DNA from: Fimbriimonadaceae bacterium
GTDB lineage: Bacteria; Armatimonadota; Fimbriimonadia; Fimbriimonadales; Fimbriimonadaceae
DNA length: 37,732 nt
Direction of reading: 5' to 3'
NCBI GenBank assembly: GCA_024710805.1
Contig: JANJUB010000062.1
Span: forward strand, 1 to 37,732
Each line of letters begins with the position of its first letter. Positions within the stretch are counted from its first letter, which is position 1. The notes beneath the pieces are model-generated. The model did no database searches, was not told the DNA's origin, and was given only the letters and a program-made list of their open reading frames with translations. The position numbers were made by a program, and so were the translations under genes. Shown piece after piece: positions 1 to 7,261 of this stretch.

Positions 1-717
1 AGCGACGGGCACAGACGGGTTCATCATCCGCACGTTCGGAACCGCGTCGGTGGAGTGCTTCAGCGCCATCGCCACGGGGGTCTCCGCGTAGAACGGATAC
101 CGGCCGCTCAGCATCTCATAGAGAAGCACTCCGACGGCATACACATCGGAGGCAGGCGTCGGCATTCCGCCCGCTGAGATTTCCGGAGCCAGATAGGGGG
201 CCATCACGGGAAGCATGGCCATCCCCGCGGTGTTGCTCGAAGAGTAGGTTTGCCACACCCCCGCCATCTGCAACTTGACTTCGCCCTCGGGCCCGGTGAC
301 GACGGTATGCGAGCCGACGTCGCCGTGCACGAACCCCGCCCCGTGCAGCGTCTGCAGCGCCTCGGAAACTGCGATGGAGAGTTCGACCGCGACCGGAACC
401 GAGAAGGTCCCCAACTTGCGCAACCGCTCCAGCAAGGGTGTTCCCTTCGCGAGTTCGGAAACGAGGAACGGTGCGTCCGCCGCTTCATCCACGCCAAACA
501 GGCGTTCGAGGCCGACCGACTGGACCCCCGCCATGTTCGAAGTCACCTCGCGGAGTTTGGCGATAAAGTCCTGCTCGCGCGCGTAGGGCTCGCGGATCAG
601 GCGAATCCCGACATCCCGACCGTGCAACCGATCGCGCGCCGCAAAAGAATGAAAGAGCGGGGACTCGCCCTGATCGATCGTGAGTTCGTAGCGGCCTCTG
701 AGCACCGTCCCGATCAT
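1..717 (-). CDS. Ser/Thr kinase-fold protein, probable pseudokinase (3' end cut by window edge)
   Basis: The 239 visible codons run off the left edge without a stop. The kinase fold is recognisable: an APE-like element (APYLAPE, residues 173-179) and the subdomain IX pattern with invariant Asp (SDVYAVGVLLYEMLSGRYPF, from residue 190). The catalytic machinery looks dead. The beta-3 Lys position reads VGIRLI (Arg39), no Gly-rich loop is seen at residues 15-25, HRDxKxxN is HGDVGSHT (residues 131-138, so Lys and Asn are missing), and DFG is MAG (151-153). I infer a pseudokinase that acts as a sensor or scaffold. The ATG at 717 overlaps the stop of the upstream 68-aa membrane protein (ATGA), so it is probably translationally coupled to aroK-aroB. 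Any C-terminal transmembrane or sensor domain lies outside the window. The kinase fold is firm; lack of activity is inferred from residues only. Confidence 0.85.
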   Translation of the reverse strand, partial: MIGTVLRGRYELTIDQGESPLFHSFAARDRLHGRDVGIRLIREPYAREQDFIAKLREVTSNMAGVQSVGLERLFGVDEAADAPFLVSELAKGTPLLERLRKLGTFSVPVAVELSIAVSEALQTLHGAGFVHGDVGSHTVVTGPEGEVKLQMAGVWQTYSSSNTAGMAMLPVMAPYLAPEISAGGMPTPASDVYAVGVLLYEMLSGRYPFYAETPVAMALKHSTDAVPNVRMMNPSVPVA

Positions 718-920
718 GTGGGCTCCTTCGGATCGGGCCAGCATGCGGCCACGATCGTGGCGACGACGAGCCCAATCGACAGGAGGCGGATCGGCATCTG
801 ATCGAACTGAGCCGCAACGACCGAAGCGCTCCCGGTCGCGGCCGCCCACTGGCTCAGCAAGTACCCTCCGCCAAGCACGACGGTCGCCACGATCATCAGC
901 AAGTCCCGCACACGCTTCAT
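714..920 (-). CDS. Small two-helix membrane protein (68 aa), unknown function
   Basis: I do not recognise this family. The 68-residue product starts MKRVRDLL and has two hydrophobic stretches, about residues 6-28 and 43-61, joined by a short polar loop (AQFDQMP). It ends with a short charged tail (PDPKEPT), so it should be a small inner-membrane protein with both ends on the same side. Both ends overlap neighbours by ATGA: its ATG overlaps the aroB stop, and its TGA overlaps the start of the kinase-like gene. This tight packing is the main support that it is real, and it suggests co-translation with the pseudokinase, perhaps as its membrane partner (inference). Confidence 0.7.
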   Translation of the reverse strand: MKRVRDLLMIVATVVLGGGYLLSQWAAATGSASVVAAQFDQMPIRLLSIGLVVATIVAACWPDPKEPT

Positions 921-1906
921 AGCGATTCCAGGAACGCCCTCACATCGGACTCGGCGATTCCGGTGGTGAGTTTACACTCCCCAAGTTGCGTCACCAGACT
1001 AAAGGCCAGTCCATCGCCCTCGTTCTTTTTGTCGCGCCGCATCGCTTCGATGAGCCCCGGATTCTGCCAGTCTCCGTACTCGGTCGGCAGTCCGGCCCCG
1101 GTGAGGCACGCGGCGATCCGATCGGCGGTGCCGACTTGGGTCAGTCCAAGTCGCTCGCCGAGTCGCGCCTCGGCCACCATGCCAATCGCGATGGCCTCAC
1201 CGTGGAGGTAGGTCTCGTAGTTGTGGACGGTCTCGATGGCGTGGCCAATCGAGTGGCCGAAGTTGAGGATCGCACGGCGCCCCGATCGATCGTACTCATC
1301 TTCCTCGACAATCTGCGCCTTGATCTCGATGCAGCGCCGAATGAGACCGGCAACGTTGGCCTCTGGGTGTAGGGCCTGCTCGGACACCGACCAGTCTTCG
1401 ATGAAGGCGTACTTCCACACTTCGGCCATCCCATTGCGAAAGTGCCGTTCGGGAAGCGTGCTGAGAAAGTCTGTGGCCACGTCGACTTGAACCGGTGGCC
1501 AGAACGCCCCCACGAGGTTCTTCCCCTCGGCCAGGTCGATGCCAACCTTTCCCCCAACCGACGAATCGACCATCGCGAGGAGCGTCGTTGGGATCTGGAC
1601 GAACGGGACTCCCCGGAGGTAAGTGCTCGCGACGAATCCGACGAGGTCGCCGACGACTCCACCGCCAACGGCGATCAGCTGGTCATTGCGCTTGGCCCCG
1701 CGTTGCGCGAGCGTCCGAACGACTTCCTCATACCGTGCCATGGACTTGGATGTCTCGCCGGACGGGATCACGATGGGATCGTGCCCGCCGAGCGACGGCC
1801 ACATTCGGAGCACATTTTCGTCGATCAGCCAGAGGCCTTCGTGGTCGAGGTCGTTCTGGCCGACGAAGCGAATCGGATACTCGCCCGAATGGTGCCGCAC
1901 AATCAT
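917..1906 (-). CDS. aroB: 3-dehydroquinate synthase
   Basis: Converts DAHP to 3-dehydroquinate, the second step of the shikimate pathway, in the cytoplasm with NAD and a divalent metal. The 329-aa protein shows the family signature GGGVVGDLVGFVAS around residue 81, followed by RGVPFVQIPTTLLAMVDSSVGGK with the NAD/phosphate-binding residues. Further on are KNLVGAFWPP, the metal-ligand region with Glu in FRNGMAEVWKYAFI, and the His ligands of NFGHSIGHAIE and LHGEAIAIGM. It is slightly shorter than the usual 350-370 aa, with the N-terminal sheet trimmed. Its ATG overlaps the aroK stop (ATGA) and its stop overlaps the next ORF, so it sits in a coupled aroK-aroB unit downstream of pilQ, an arrangement also known next to pil genes in other bacteria. 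Confidence 0.97.
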   Translation of the reverse strand: MIVRHHSGEYPIRFVGQNDLDHEGLWLIDENVLRMWPSLGGHDPIVIPSGETSKSMARYEEVVRTLAQRGAKRNDQLIAVGGGVVGDLVGFVASTYLRGVPFVQIPTTLLAMVDSSVGGKVGIDLAEGKNLVGAFWPPVQVDVATDFLSTLPERHFRNGMAEVWKYAFIEDWSVSEQALHPEANVAGLIRRCIEIKAQIVEEDEYDRSGRRAILNFGHSIGHAIETVHNYETYLHGEAIAIGMVAEARLGERLGLTQVGTADRIAACLTGAGLPTEYGDWQNPGLIEAMRRDKKNEGDGLAFSLVTQLGECKLTTGIAESDVRAFLESL

Positions 1907-2427
1907 GGTAGGTCTCCGTGCTCTCTCAGACCGTTCAGTACGAGTTCAGCAGCGGCTCCGGCCGTAGCTTCACCCAGTTCTACGATCACGTCGGCTTTGC
2001 GGTAGAGGTGCATTCGATCTGCGAGGATCTGTTCGACGCGCCCTTCAAAGTCGTCGGTCTGGAGCAGCGGTCGTCGCTTCTTGCTGTTCCTGAGTCGCTC
2101 GGTCAACACCTCAAGCGGAACGCTCAAGAAGATTGTGACGCCGAGGCGACGCATCGATTCCCAGTTCTCCTCGCGGAGAACAATGCCGCCGCCGGTGGAT
2201 ACCACCTTGCCGGAGCGCTCGAGTCCCTTGAGGATGGAGGCTTCGTGATCGCGGAACGTGGTCTCGCCATAGATCTGAAAGATCTGCGGGACCGGCCTTC
2301 CGAACCGCTGGACGAGGAGCCGGTCGGTATCGACAAACTCACGGCCCGATTCCGTGGCAAGGACCTGGCCGACGGTCGATTTACCGACCCCCATCATTCC
2401 CACCAGTATCCAATCTGCCGGTTGCAT
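1903..2427 (-). CDS. aroK: Shikimate kinase
   Basis: Phosphorylates shikimate to shikimate 3-phosphate with ATP. The 174-aa form starts MQPADWILVG and contains Walker A GMMGVGKST near residue 10, the shikimate-binding DTD motif (EFVDTDRLL), the GGG motif in STGGGIVL, and the lid arginines around KKRRPLL. I chose the ATG at 2427 because it places the P-loop at the normal distance from the N-terminus. The longer in-frame start at 2475 would begin in or before the perfect hairpin at 2442-2473 and add a non-homologous VAARVSSRRHRLV segment. The ribosome binding site is weak (GTAAGAA). The gene ends in an ATGA overlap with aroB, the usual enzymatic partner. Confidence 0.96.
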   Translation of the reverse strand: MQPADWILVGMMGVGKSTVGQVLATESGREFVDTDRLLVQRFGRPVPQIFQIYGETTFRDHEASILKGLERSGKVVSTGGGIVLREENWESMRRLGVTIFLSVPLEVLTERLRNSKKRRPLLQTDDFEGRVEQILADRMHLYRKADVIVELGEATAGAAAELVLNGLREHGDLP

Positions 2428-2441
2428 GTTTCTTACAAGAC

Positions 2442-2473
2442 GGTGGCGGCGAGAGGAAACTCTCGCCGCCACC
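2442..2473 (-). terminator. Perfect 14-bp hairpin between pilQ and aroK
   Basis: GGTGGCGGCGAGAG and its exact complement flank a 4-nt loop (UUUC in the minus-strand RNA). The hairpin lies 27 nt after the pilQ stop and 14 nt before the aroK ATG. The minus strand after it (GTCTTGTAAG) has no U-tract, so it may be a poor terminator, an mRNA-end stabiliser for the pil transcript, or a structure limiting aroK translation. The structure itself is certain; the role is inferred. Confidence 0.7.
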
Positions 2474-2500
2474 ATTTCGAACCTCGGGTAAGGGAGGTTA

Positions 2501-4174
2501 CTACGGCCCGATGCCGCCGCCGTCCTCGTCTTCCATGATCGTCGGGGTCACGAAGACGAGCAGTTCCGAGAAGTTCTTTTCTCGAGTGGTCGAGCGGAAG
2601 AACTGGCCGATGATCGGCAGATCTCCCAGAACCGGGAACTTCGACTGCGTGCCGTTATCCGACTTGTTCGTGAATCCGGCAAGGGCAATCGTGTCGCCGC
2701 TCTTAACGCGAGCCACGATTGCGATCTGCTGGAACGAGGTGTCCGGGAACTCGTTGCCGTCCGCATCGCGGCGGAACTGGCCGAGCTGCTGGATCGACGG
2801 CGTGAGGAACATGGTCACCGTGCCATCGTTGTTGATACGTGGTCGGAGGGCCAGCTGGGTACCAACCGTGAGCTGCAACGGGTTCGTGGTCCGGATAACC
2901 TGACCGTTACCGATGCTCGTCACGAGCGACTGGAAGATGACCGTGTTGACGCCCTGCGAGACGAACGCCGGCTGATTGTTCAGCGTGCGAACGACCGGTG
3001 AGGCGACCACTCGACCGAAGCCATCCTGAAGGAGGGCGCGAAGTCGAGTCGAGAAGTTGCCCGACTGCCAGCTGAGGAAGATCGGATCGCCGCTTCGGGC
3101 AAACGTGCCCGGAGTGTTACCGGCGAAGATCGTGCCTCGGCTGTAGAGCCAGTCAAATCCAAGCGACTTCGAAAGGCTGCTCGTCGTGGTGATGAACTCA
3201 ACCTTGACGGTGACCTGCTTCGGAGCCGTATCGAACTCGGAGATAGCTTGGATCAGCTGTTGGTATTCGGCTTCCGTAGCTCGGACGATAATCGAGTTAT
3301 CGTTCGGGTCGTACGTGATGTAGTCGATTCCCTCGGGAATCAAGCCACCGGCCGAAAGACCGCCCTGACCAGCTTGACCACCGCCGCCGCCGCCGAAGCC
3401 GCCGCCGCCCTGGCCACCGCCGCCACCGAATCCACCCTGGCCGCCACCGCCGCCAGCTCCGCCGCCACCACCAAATCCAGGACCACCGCCAAACTGGCCG
3501 GCAGCTTCACCTGGAAGGGTAACGCCGTTCGCGTTTTCGCCGCGATTGACGATCGGAGTCGAGTTGTTGGTCCCGACTGGGCTAAACGTGGTGTTTCGAT
3601 CGCCGTGGTCCAGCATGTAGACCGGCGTCGATCCCGTGAGGGCACCGCGGTTCAGGCTCGTTACATCCTTAAAGCGGTTGATCTCGAGGAAGCCTCGGAG
3701 CGGATCCGAGACGATTCCCACGGTCATCTGCTCGTAGACGTCCTGAGCGTCGGCCTTCATCATCTTGATCTTATAGACCTTCCGAGCAAGGGCCGCCGGC
3801 TTTACCGTCGTGGCTGGAGGGGTTTCCACCGGCTTCACTTCGGGCCGCTTTCGGCTGATGATGTACACACCATTGTCATCTTTCCGGAAATAGACTCCGG
3901 CTGCCTGACAGATGTACATCAGGGCGTCTTCCGCGGTTACCCGCGGAAGATTCAAAGTCACCTTCGGATAGGGCTCTTCGCTCGCTTCGAAGATGATCGA
4001 CATACCAGTCTCTTTCATCAGAACCTGGATTGCGGCCTTCATGTCCGCATCCCGCAGGTTAAGATCAACGCGTACTTCGCTTCCAGTGCCCTGTGCGAGC
4101 GCCATCGGCGTTGCCGCGAGACCGGCGACCGCGATCACCGTCGCGAGTGCCATCCGTGTCCAAGTCTTACGCAT
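2501..4174 (-). CDS. pilQ: Type IV pilus secretin PilQ
   Basis: Outer-membrane secretin through which the pilus exits. It has an N-terminal signal peptide (MRKTWTRM...ATPMALAQ), an N0/STN-like domain (VDLNLRDADMKAAIQVLM, about residues 35-110), an N1-type repeat (ARKVYKIKMMKADAQDVYEQM) and a long Gly-rich linker (about residues 225-275). A second N-domain follows (YDPNDNSIIVRATEAEYQQL), then the C-terminal secretin beta-domain (ASPVVRTLNNQPAFVSQG; SGDTIALAGFT; FPVLGDLPIIGQFFR; ELLVFVTPTI). At 557 aa it is shorter than the ~700-aa PilQ of proteobacteria because AMIN domains are absent. The ATG at 4174 is chosen over the GTG at 4180 because AAGGAG lies 5 nt before it and overlaps the GTG. It is the last pil gene of the pilM unit. 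Confidence 0.95.
   Translation of the reverse strand: MRKTWTRMALATVIAVAGLAATPMALAQGTGSEVRVDLNLRDADMKAAIQVLMKETGMSIIFEASEEPYPKVTLNLPRVTAEDALMYICQAAGVYFRKDDNGVYIISRKRPEVKPVETPPATTVKPAALARKVYKIKMMKADAQDVYEQMTVGIVSDPLRGFLEINRFKDVTSLNRGALTGSTPVYMLDHGDRNTTFSPVGTNNSTPIVNRGENANGVTLPGEAAGQFGGGPGFGGGGGAGGGGGQGGFGGGGGQGGGGFGGGGGGQAGQGGLSAGGLIPEGIDYITYDPNDNSIIVRATEAEYQQLIQAISEFDTAPKQVTVKVEFITTTSSLSKSLGFDWLYSRGTIFAGNTPGTFARSGDPIFLSWQSGNFSTRLRALLQDGFGRVVASPVVRTLNNQPAFVSQGVNTVIFQSLVTSIGNGQVIRTTNPLQLTVGTQLALRPRINNDGTVTMFLTPSIQQLGQFRRDADGNEFPDTSFQQIAIVARVKSGDTIALAGFTNKSDNGTQSKFPVLGDLPIIGQFFRSTTREKNFSELLVFVTPTIMEDEDGGGIGP
3361..3500 (-). repeat. Gly-codon low-complexity tract inside pilQ
   Basis: Repeated GGC/GGT-rich units encode runs such as GGGFGGGGG and GGGQGG between the N-domains of the secretin. 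The DNA strongly resembles the tract at the end of the neighbouring N-domain gene (4212-4352), so slippage or recombination between the two is possible. Confidence 0.8.
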
Positions 4175-4211
4175 TCTCACTCCTTACCCTCGTGTCCGTA
4201 ATCGTTGAATC

Positions 4212-4352
4212 TTAGTTGCCGCTGCGTCCGCCGCCGCCACCGCCGCCGCGATTGCCGCCGCCGAAGCCGCCGCCACCGAAGCCGCCGCCGCCGAAGCCGC
4301 CCTGACCACCGCCGCCGAAGCCGCCCTGGCCGCCGCCGAAGCCGCCACCCGA
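4212..4352 (-). repeat. Gly-rich repeat tract at the 3' end of the secretin N-domain gene
   Basis: Tandem imperfect units of the form GGCGGCTTCGGCGGC encode GGFGG repeats up to the C-terminus. The tract is low complexity and strand-asymmetric, and it is similar to the pilQ linker tract ~800 bp away. Confidence 0.8.
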
Positions 4353-4844
4353 GAGGGCCGAGACTTCAGGTCCGCTGCCAAAACCCATCTCGCCGCGAAG
4401 CAGCATGTAAACATACTGCGGATCGGCGCGCTGAATCTTGATGCGATACAAGCGTCGCTGGTCGGTCGTCGGAATCTGATCCGTCGGGATGCTGGCACCA
4501 CCGCCGGTGTCGACGTTCTGTTCCTTCTTGATGATCACGTAGGCACCTGCTTCCATCCGCCAAGTCGCATCGACCTGGTTGAGGATGTTGCGCAGAACGG
4601 TATCGAGCGGCATGTTCTTCATGCTGATCGTAACCGTGCCTTGAACATCAGGCGCAATCGTGTAGTTGGTCACGCCAACTGACTTGAAGATTGCGCGGAC
4701 GACGTCACGGACGGGAGCGTCCTGGACATCGATCGACGGAACAAGCGTGTTGCCTTGGTCGTTCTGAGCATGGGCGATGGGCGACGCCGCCACAAGGGCG
4801 AAGCCCGCCATCACTACCATTAGAACCTTGATCTTGTTAAGCAT
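4212..4844 (-). CDS. Stand-alone secretin N-domain (N0/STN-like) protein with Gly-rich tail
   Basis: A 210-aa exported protein: signal peptide MLNKIKVLMVVMAGFALVAASPIAHAQ, then one secretin/TonB N-terminal-type domain (about residues 33-105; DAPVRDVVRAIFKSVG, VTISMKNMPLDTVLRNIL, YVIIKK) and a short RLYRIKIQRADPQYVYMLL strand pattern like the start of an N1 domain. The last ~50 residues are almost only Gly with Phe/Gln (GGGFGGGQ units). There is no secretin beta-barrel domain, so it cannot form a pore alone. The position just before pilQ suggests a split or accessory N-domain of the secretin, perhaps a periplasmic adaptor between PilP and PilQ (inference). It has a good GGAGG ribosome binding site. 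The name PilQ2 would be unjustified. Confidence 0.88.
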   Translation of the reverse strand: MLNKIKVLMVVMAGFALVAASPIAHAQNDQGNTLVPSIDVQDAPVRDVVRAIFKSVGVTNYTIAPDVQGTVTISMKNMPLDTVLRNILNQVDATWRMEAGAYVIIKKEQNVDTGGGASIPTDQIPTTDQRRLYRIKIQRADPQYVYMLLRGEMGFGSGPEVSALSGGGFGGGQGGFGGGGQGGFGGGGFGGGGFGGGNRGGGGGGGRSGN

Positions 4845-4905
4845 ATTCGGGTCCTCCGAAATCTCTGAAGCCTATCTCTTCAAATCGTTATCGTCATTTT
4901 AGCCG

Positions 4906-5601
4906 TTAGTCTGGCTGTCGGCCCGTGCCGCCACCTTGGCCGCCTCGCTGAACTCCACCACCACCGGCGGCGCCACCTTGGCCACCCTGCCCCTGGCCGC
5001 CGCCCGTGTTCGTCACGGTAGAGCCATCATCGGGCTGCAAGCGCACGACTACATACTTCGGACGCTTGGTGCTGCCCACGCGTCGCAGAATGACCTTTTC
5101 CTCGTCGATGGACTGAACCACCCACTCGGTTCCCTCGATGGCCTGACCCGGACGAATCAAGATGAGTTGGCCATTGCCCATGTCGATGAGCGCGGTGATA
5201 CTCTCGCCGAGAATGATGCCCGCGACCCTTCGCGTGGGCTGGGGCTCGACCTCGAAGGTCTCAACCGGCGGTTCGGGCTCTTCGGCGATCTGCGGATAGA
5301 AGCCTGTCGTGTCGAGAATGCGCGCGGCGAACTCGCTACGATCGAACGCCACTTCCGAGGGTCGAAGCGCAAACGGATCCTGGCGCACCATGAAGGTGGA
5401 CTTGCCCGCGTCCGCAAGAAGCTGGGCAGGATCCCCCGGAGCAAGTCGAATACCAGCCTCGGCTTCCGGAACAAACTGGGCGTCCTGAGGTGCCGGTGCC
5501 GGCGTAGCGGCGATCGGTTGCATCGGATCGGGCCCACAGCCCACGATTGCCGCCATTGCGGCACCGAGCAGAGTCAATGTGATTACACGCTTTGTGCTCA
5601 T
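4906..5601 (-). CDS. pilP: PilP-like pilot/alignment lipoprotein
   Basis: 231-aa lipoprotein. The signal peptide ends in a lipobox (AAIVGC, Cys at about residue 22). A disordered Pro/Ala-rich region follows, then a compact beta domain (about residues 125-190: RRVAGIILGESITALIDMG, QLILIRPGQAIEGTEWVVQSI, KVILRR) of the kind seen in PilP/GspC homology regions. In other bacteria this domain links PilN/PilO to secretin N-domains. The C-terminal ~35 residues are Gly/Gln-rich, unlike typical PilP. Its place between pilO and the secretin genes fits exactly. It has an AGAGGA ribosome binding site. The call rests on fold pattern plus synteny. Confidence 0.82.
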   Translation of the reverse strand: MSTKRVITLTLLGAAMAAIVGCGPDPMQPIAATPAPAPQDAQFVPEAEAGIRLAPGDPAQLLADAGKSTFMVRQDPFALRPSEVAFDRSEFAARILDTTGFYPQIAEEPEPPVETFEVEPQPTRRVAGIILGESITALIDMGNGQLILIRPGQAIEGTEWVVQSIDEEKVILRRVGSTKRPKYVVVRLQPDDGSTVTNTGGGQGQGGQGGAAGGGGVQRGGQGGGTGRQPD

Positions 5602-5609
5602 GGGTCCTC

Positions 5610-6353
5610 TTAGTTCGCTCGGCGGCCTCCGCCACCACCACCGCCACCCGCAGCGCCACCAGCGGCAGGGGCCGCCCCGCCCTCGGGAACGGTCGGGAAG
5701 ATCTTGTCGCCGCGAATGTAGCCAACCATCGAGAGATTGTAGGTGCCCGTCAAAATCGGGGCCGTCCCGTTAATCGCAAGACCGTCAGCCACGGCGAGAT
5801 AGTTCGGCATATCCGACCAAGATCGGACATTCTCCATGATCTGGGCGTAAGTGCCGCGAACAGTGATCGTTCCGAAATCGAAAATCACGACCGGGAAAGG
5901 AATCGCCGGATAGTTGAAATAGTTCGCGACGATGGTCGAGCCGTTCATGTCCGGCGATGGGACCCGCGGACCATTCAGCACTTCGACACCGCCGGTCTTC
6001 ACCTGGCGATTCACGGCGTTCTGAATGCTGTTGCGGAACTTGGGGGTATCCACCACGAGCTGCCAAGCATTGACGCTCATGTCGATACCACCCGCGGCCA
6101 GCGAATTTGGCGGAGTCTTCGCAGCGACAACTTCCTGCCAGTCGTTCGCCTTCTCCTGAACAATCTCCTTCGCGCGCTCAAGACGCTTTTTCGCCGCGGG
6201 AAGCTTGTTAGCCTCGGCCTCGGTGGCTTCCGCAACGGTGCGATGGAAGTCTCGATCCTTCATGTTCGGCAGATATTCACGCAGACCGAAGCCGATGAAG
6301 ATCAGGCCGAGACCGATTCCGATGCTCAATGCCGGAGCAGCACCCATTTTCAT
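5610..6353 (-). CDS. pilO: Type IV pilus alignment protein PilO-like
   Basis: Bitopic inner-membrane protein, 247 aa. It has one N-terminal transmembrane helix (about residues 7-24, ALSIGIGLGLIFIGFGL) and a charged coiled-coil-like stretch (about 35-75, EATEAEANKLPAAKKRLERAKEI). A periplasmic ferredoxin-like domain follows, including FGTITVRGTYAQIMENVRSW, which resembles the PilO 'l.v.G.y..i..fl..l' pattern. It ends in a Gly tract (GGGGGGGGRR). It would pair with PilN to align PilM and the platform with the secretin. The start overlaps the pilN stop (TAATG), so the two are translationally coupled. Confidence 0.85.
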   Translation of the reverse strand: MKMGAAPALSIGIGLGLIFIGFGLREYLPNMKDRDFHRTVAEATEAEANKLPAAKKRLERAKEIVQEKANDWQEVVAAKTPPNSLAAGGIDMSVNAWQLVVDTPKFRNSIQNAVNRQVKTGGVEVLNGPRVPSPDMNGSTIVANYFNYPAIPFPVVIFDFGTITVRGTYAQIMENVRSWSDMPNYLAVADGLAINGTAPILTGTYNLSMVGYIRGDKIFPTVPEGGAAPAAGGAAGGGGGGGGRRAN

Positions 6354-7252
6354 TACTCTTCACCATCCTGGCTACGACCCGGGTTGGCTCGACCCGGCGG
6401 CGGCGTGGCGGGCTGTGGCGACGTGGGAACAGGACGACTCGCTTGACCGGGCTGTCCTGGCGTCGGAGCACCACCCCAAAGCGCAGCCGACTCAGCGAGC
6501 GTCTGGCGCGGGTTCGGCGTTTGGATATTCTTGCCGGCAATCACGACGGCGACGGTTACGGTCGACTGCGTCGGCATTGCACCGCGAACAATCGGCGCCT
6601 CGCTGGTTCCGAAGCCACCGGCGTTCTGGAAACTGGTTACTTGCGCATTCGCGATCTGCTGATCGAGGCGATCATGGGGATCGTCAGGAATGCGGGGATC
6701 GCCGGGGCGGATAATGCGACCCTGCTGGTCTTCCGGGATGAGTCCGGGCACACCCGGCTCGTTGAACTGGAAGCCCGACCGCGAGACGGCTGTTGCCCCA
6801 GGGATTCGCAGTAGCGCGATCATCAGATCGGCGTACTCCTGGAACGTGCTGAGGTAGCCAGTCATGGTCACCGTGCAAGACTCCGCTCCGTTGGGCACTG
6901 CGGCCATCGAGCTAATCCGATAGAAATTGGGGATGTACTTCCGAACTTCATCGAAGAGGTCGGGGTACACGGTGTTGTGCTTGTTCATCGCTTCGGCAAG
7001 ATTGATGTTGAGGATCAATCCGCGATTCTCGGCGATGACGGCATCGGCTCGCTTCGATGTGGCGACCGCCAACTGCGCGTTGGGCCGGGCAGCCGCGATG
7101 CGTTGCTTCTCGGCGTCAAGGGCTTCACGGGAGCTTCGGGTCATGAAGATCATGAGCGCGAGACACCCGATGGCGATCAACGCCGAAAGCACGAACGCAA
7201 AGCGTCCTTGCTTTTCCTTCGACACATGTGTCGGGAGTAGGTTGAGTTTCAT
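6353..7252 (-). CDS. pilN: Type IV pilus assembly protein PilN-like
   Basis: 299-aa inner-membrane protein. The N-terminus MKLNLLPTHVSKEKQ matches the PilN cytoplasmic peptide (xINLLP) that docks into PilM. One transmembrane helix follows (about residues 19-38), then a helical stalk and a periplasmic domain with the PilN-like VTMTGYLSTFQEYADLMIALLRIPG. The protein is longer than the usual ~180-200 aa: a segment around residues 170-220 and a Pro-rich C-terminus (PGQPGQASRPVPTSPQPATPPP) are extra. It lies 9 nt after pilM and overlaps pilO. Confidence 0.9.
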   Translation of the reverse strand: MKLNLLPTHVSKEKQGRFAFVLSALIAIGCLALMIFMTRSSREALDAEKQRIAAARPNAQLAVATSKRADAVIAENRGLILNINLAEAMNKHNTVYPDLFDEVRKYIPNFYRISSMAAVPNGAESCTVTMTGYLSTFQEYADLMIALLRIPGATAVSRSGFQFNEPGVPGLIPEDQQGRIIRPGDPRIPDDPHDRLDQQIANAQVTSFQNAGGFGTSEAPIVRGAMPTQSTVTVAVVIAGKNIQTPNPRQTLAESAALWGGAPTPGQPGQASRPVPTSPQPATPPPGRANPGRSQDGEE

Positions 7253-7261
7253 CCGTGTTCC

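Noticed and set aside
250..801. 183-codon plus-strand frame at the left end
   Set aside because: It is antisense to the kinase-fold gene, whose APE and DVYAVGVLLYEM motifs are unmistakable. The plus-strand product has no recognisable domain.
2428..2475. N-terminal extension of aroK
   Set aside because: It is encoded by the perfect hairpin sequence, gives a non-homologous basic peptide and has no ribosome binding site.
3361..4352. Gly-rich repeats considered as a CRISPR or tandem-repeat array
   Set aside because: The units are short, imperfect, in frame and lack spacers of uniform length. They are coding low-complexity tracts.
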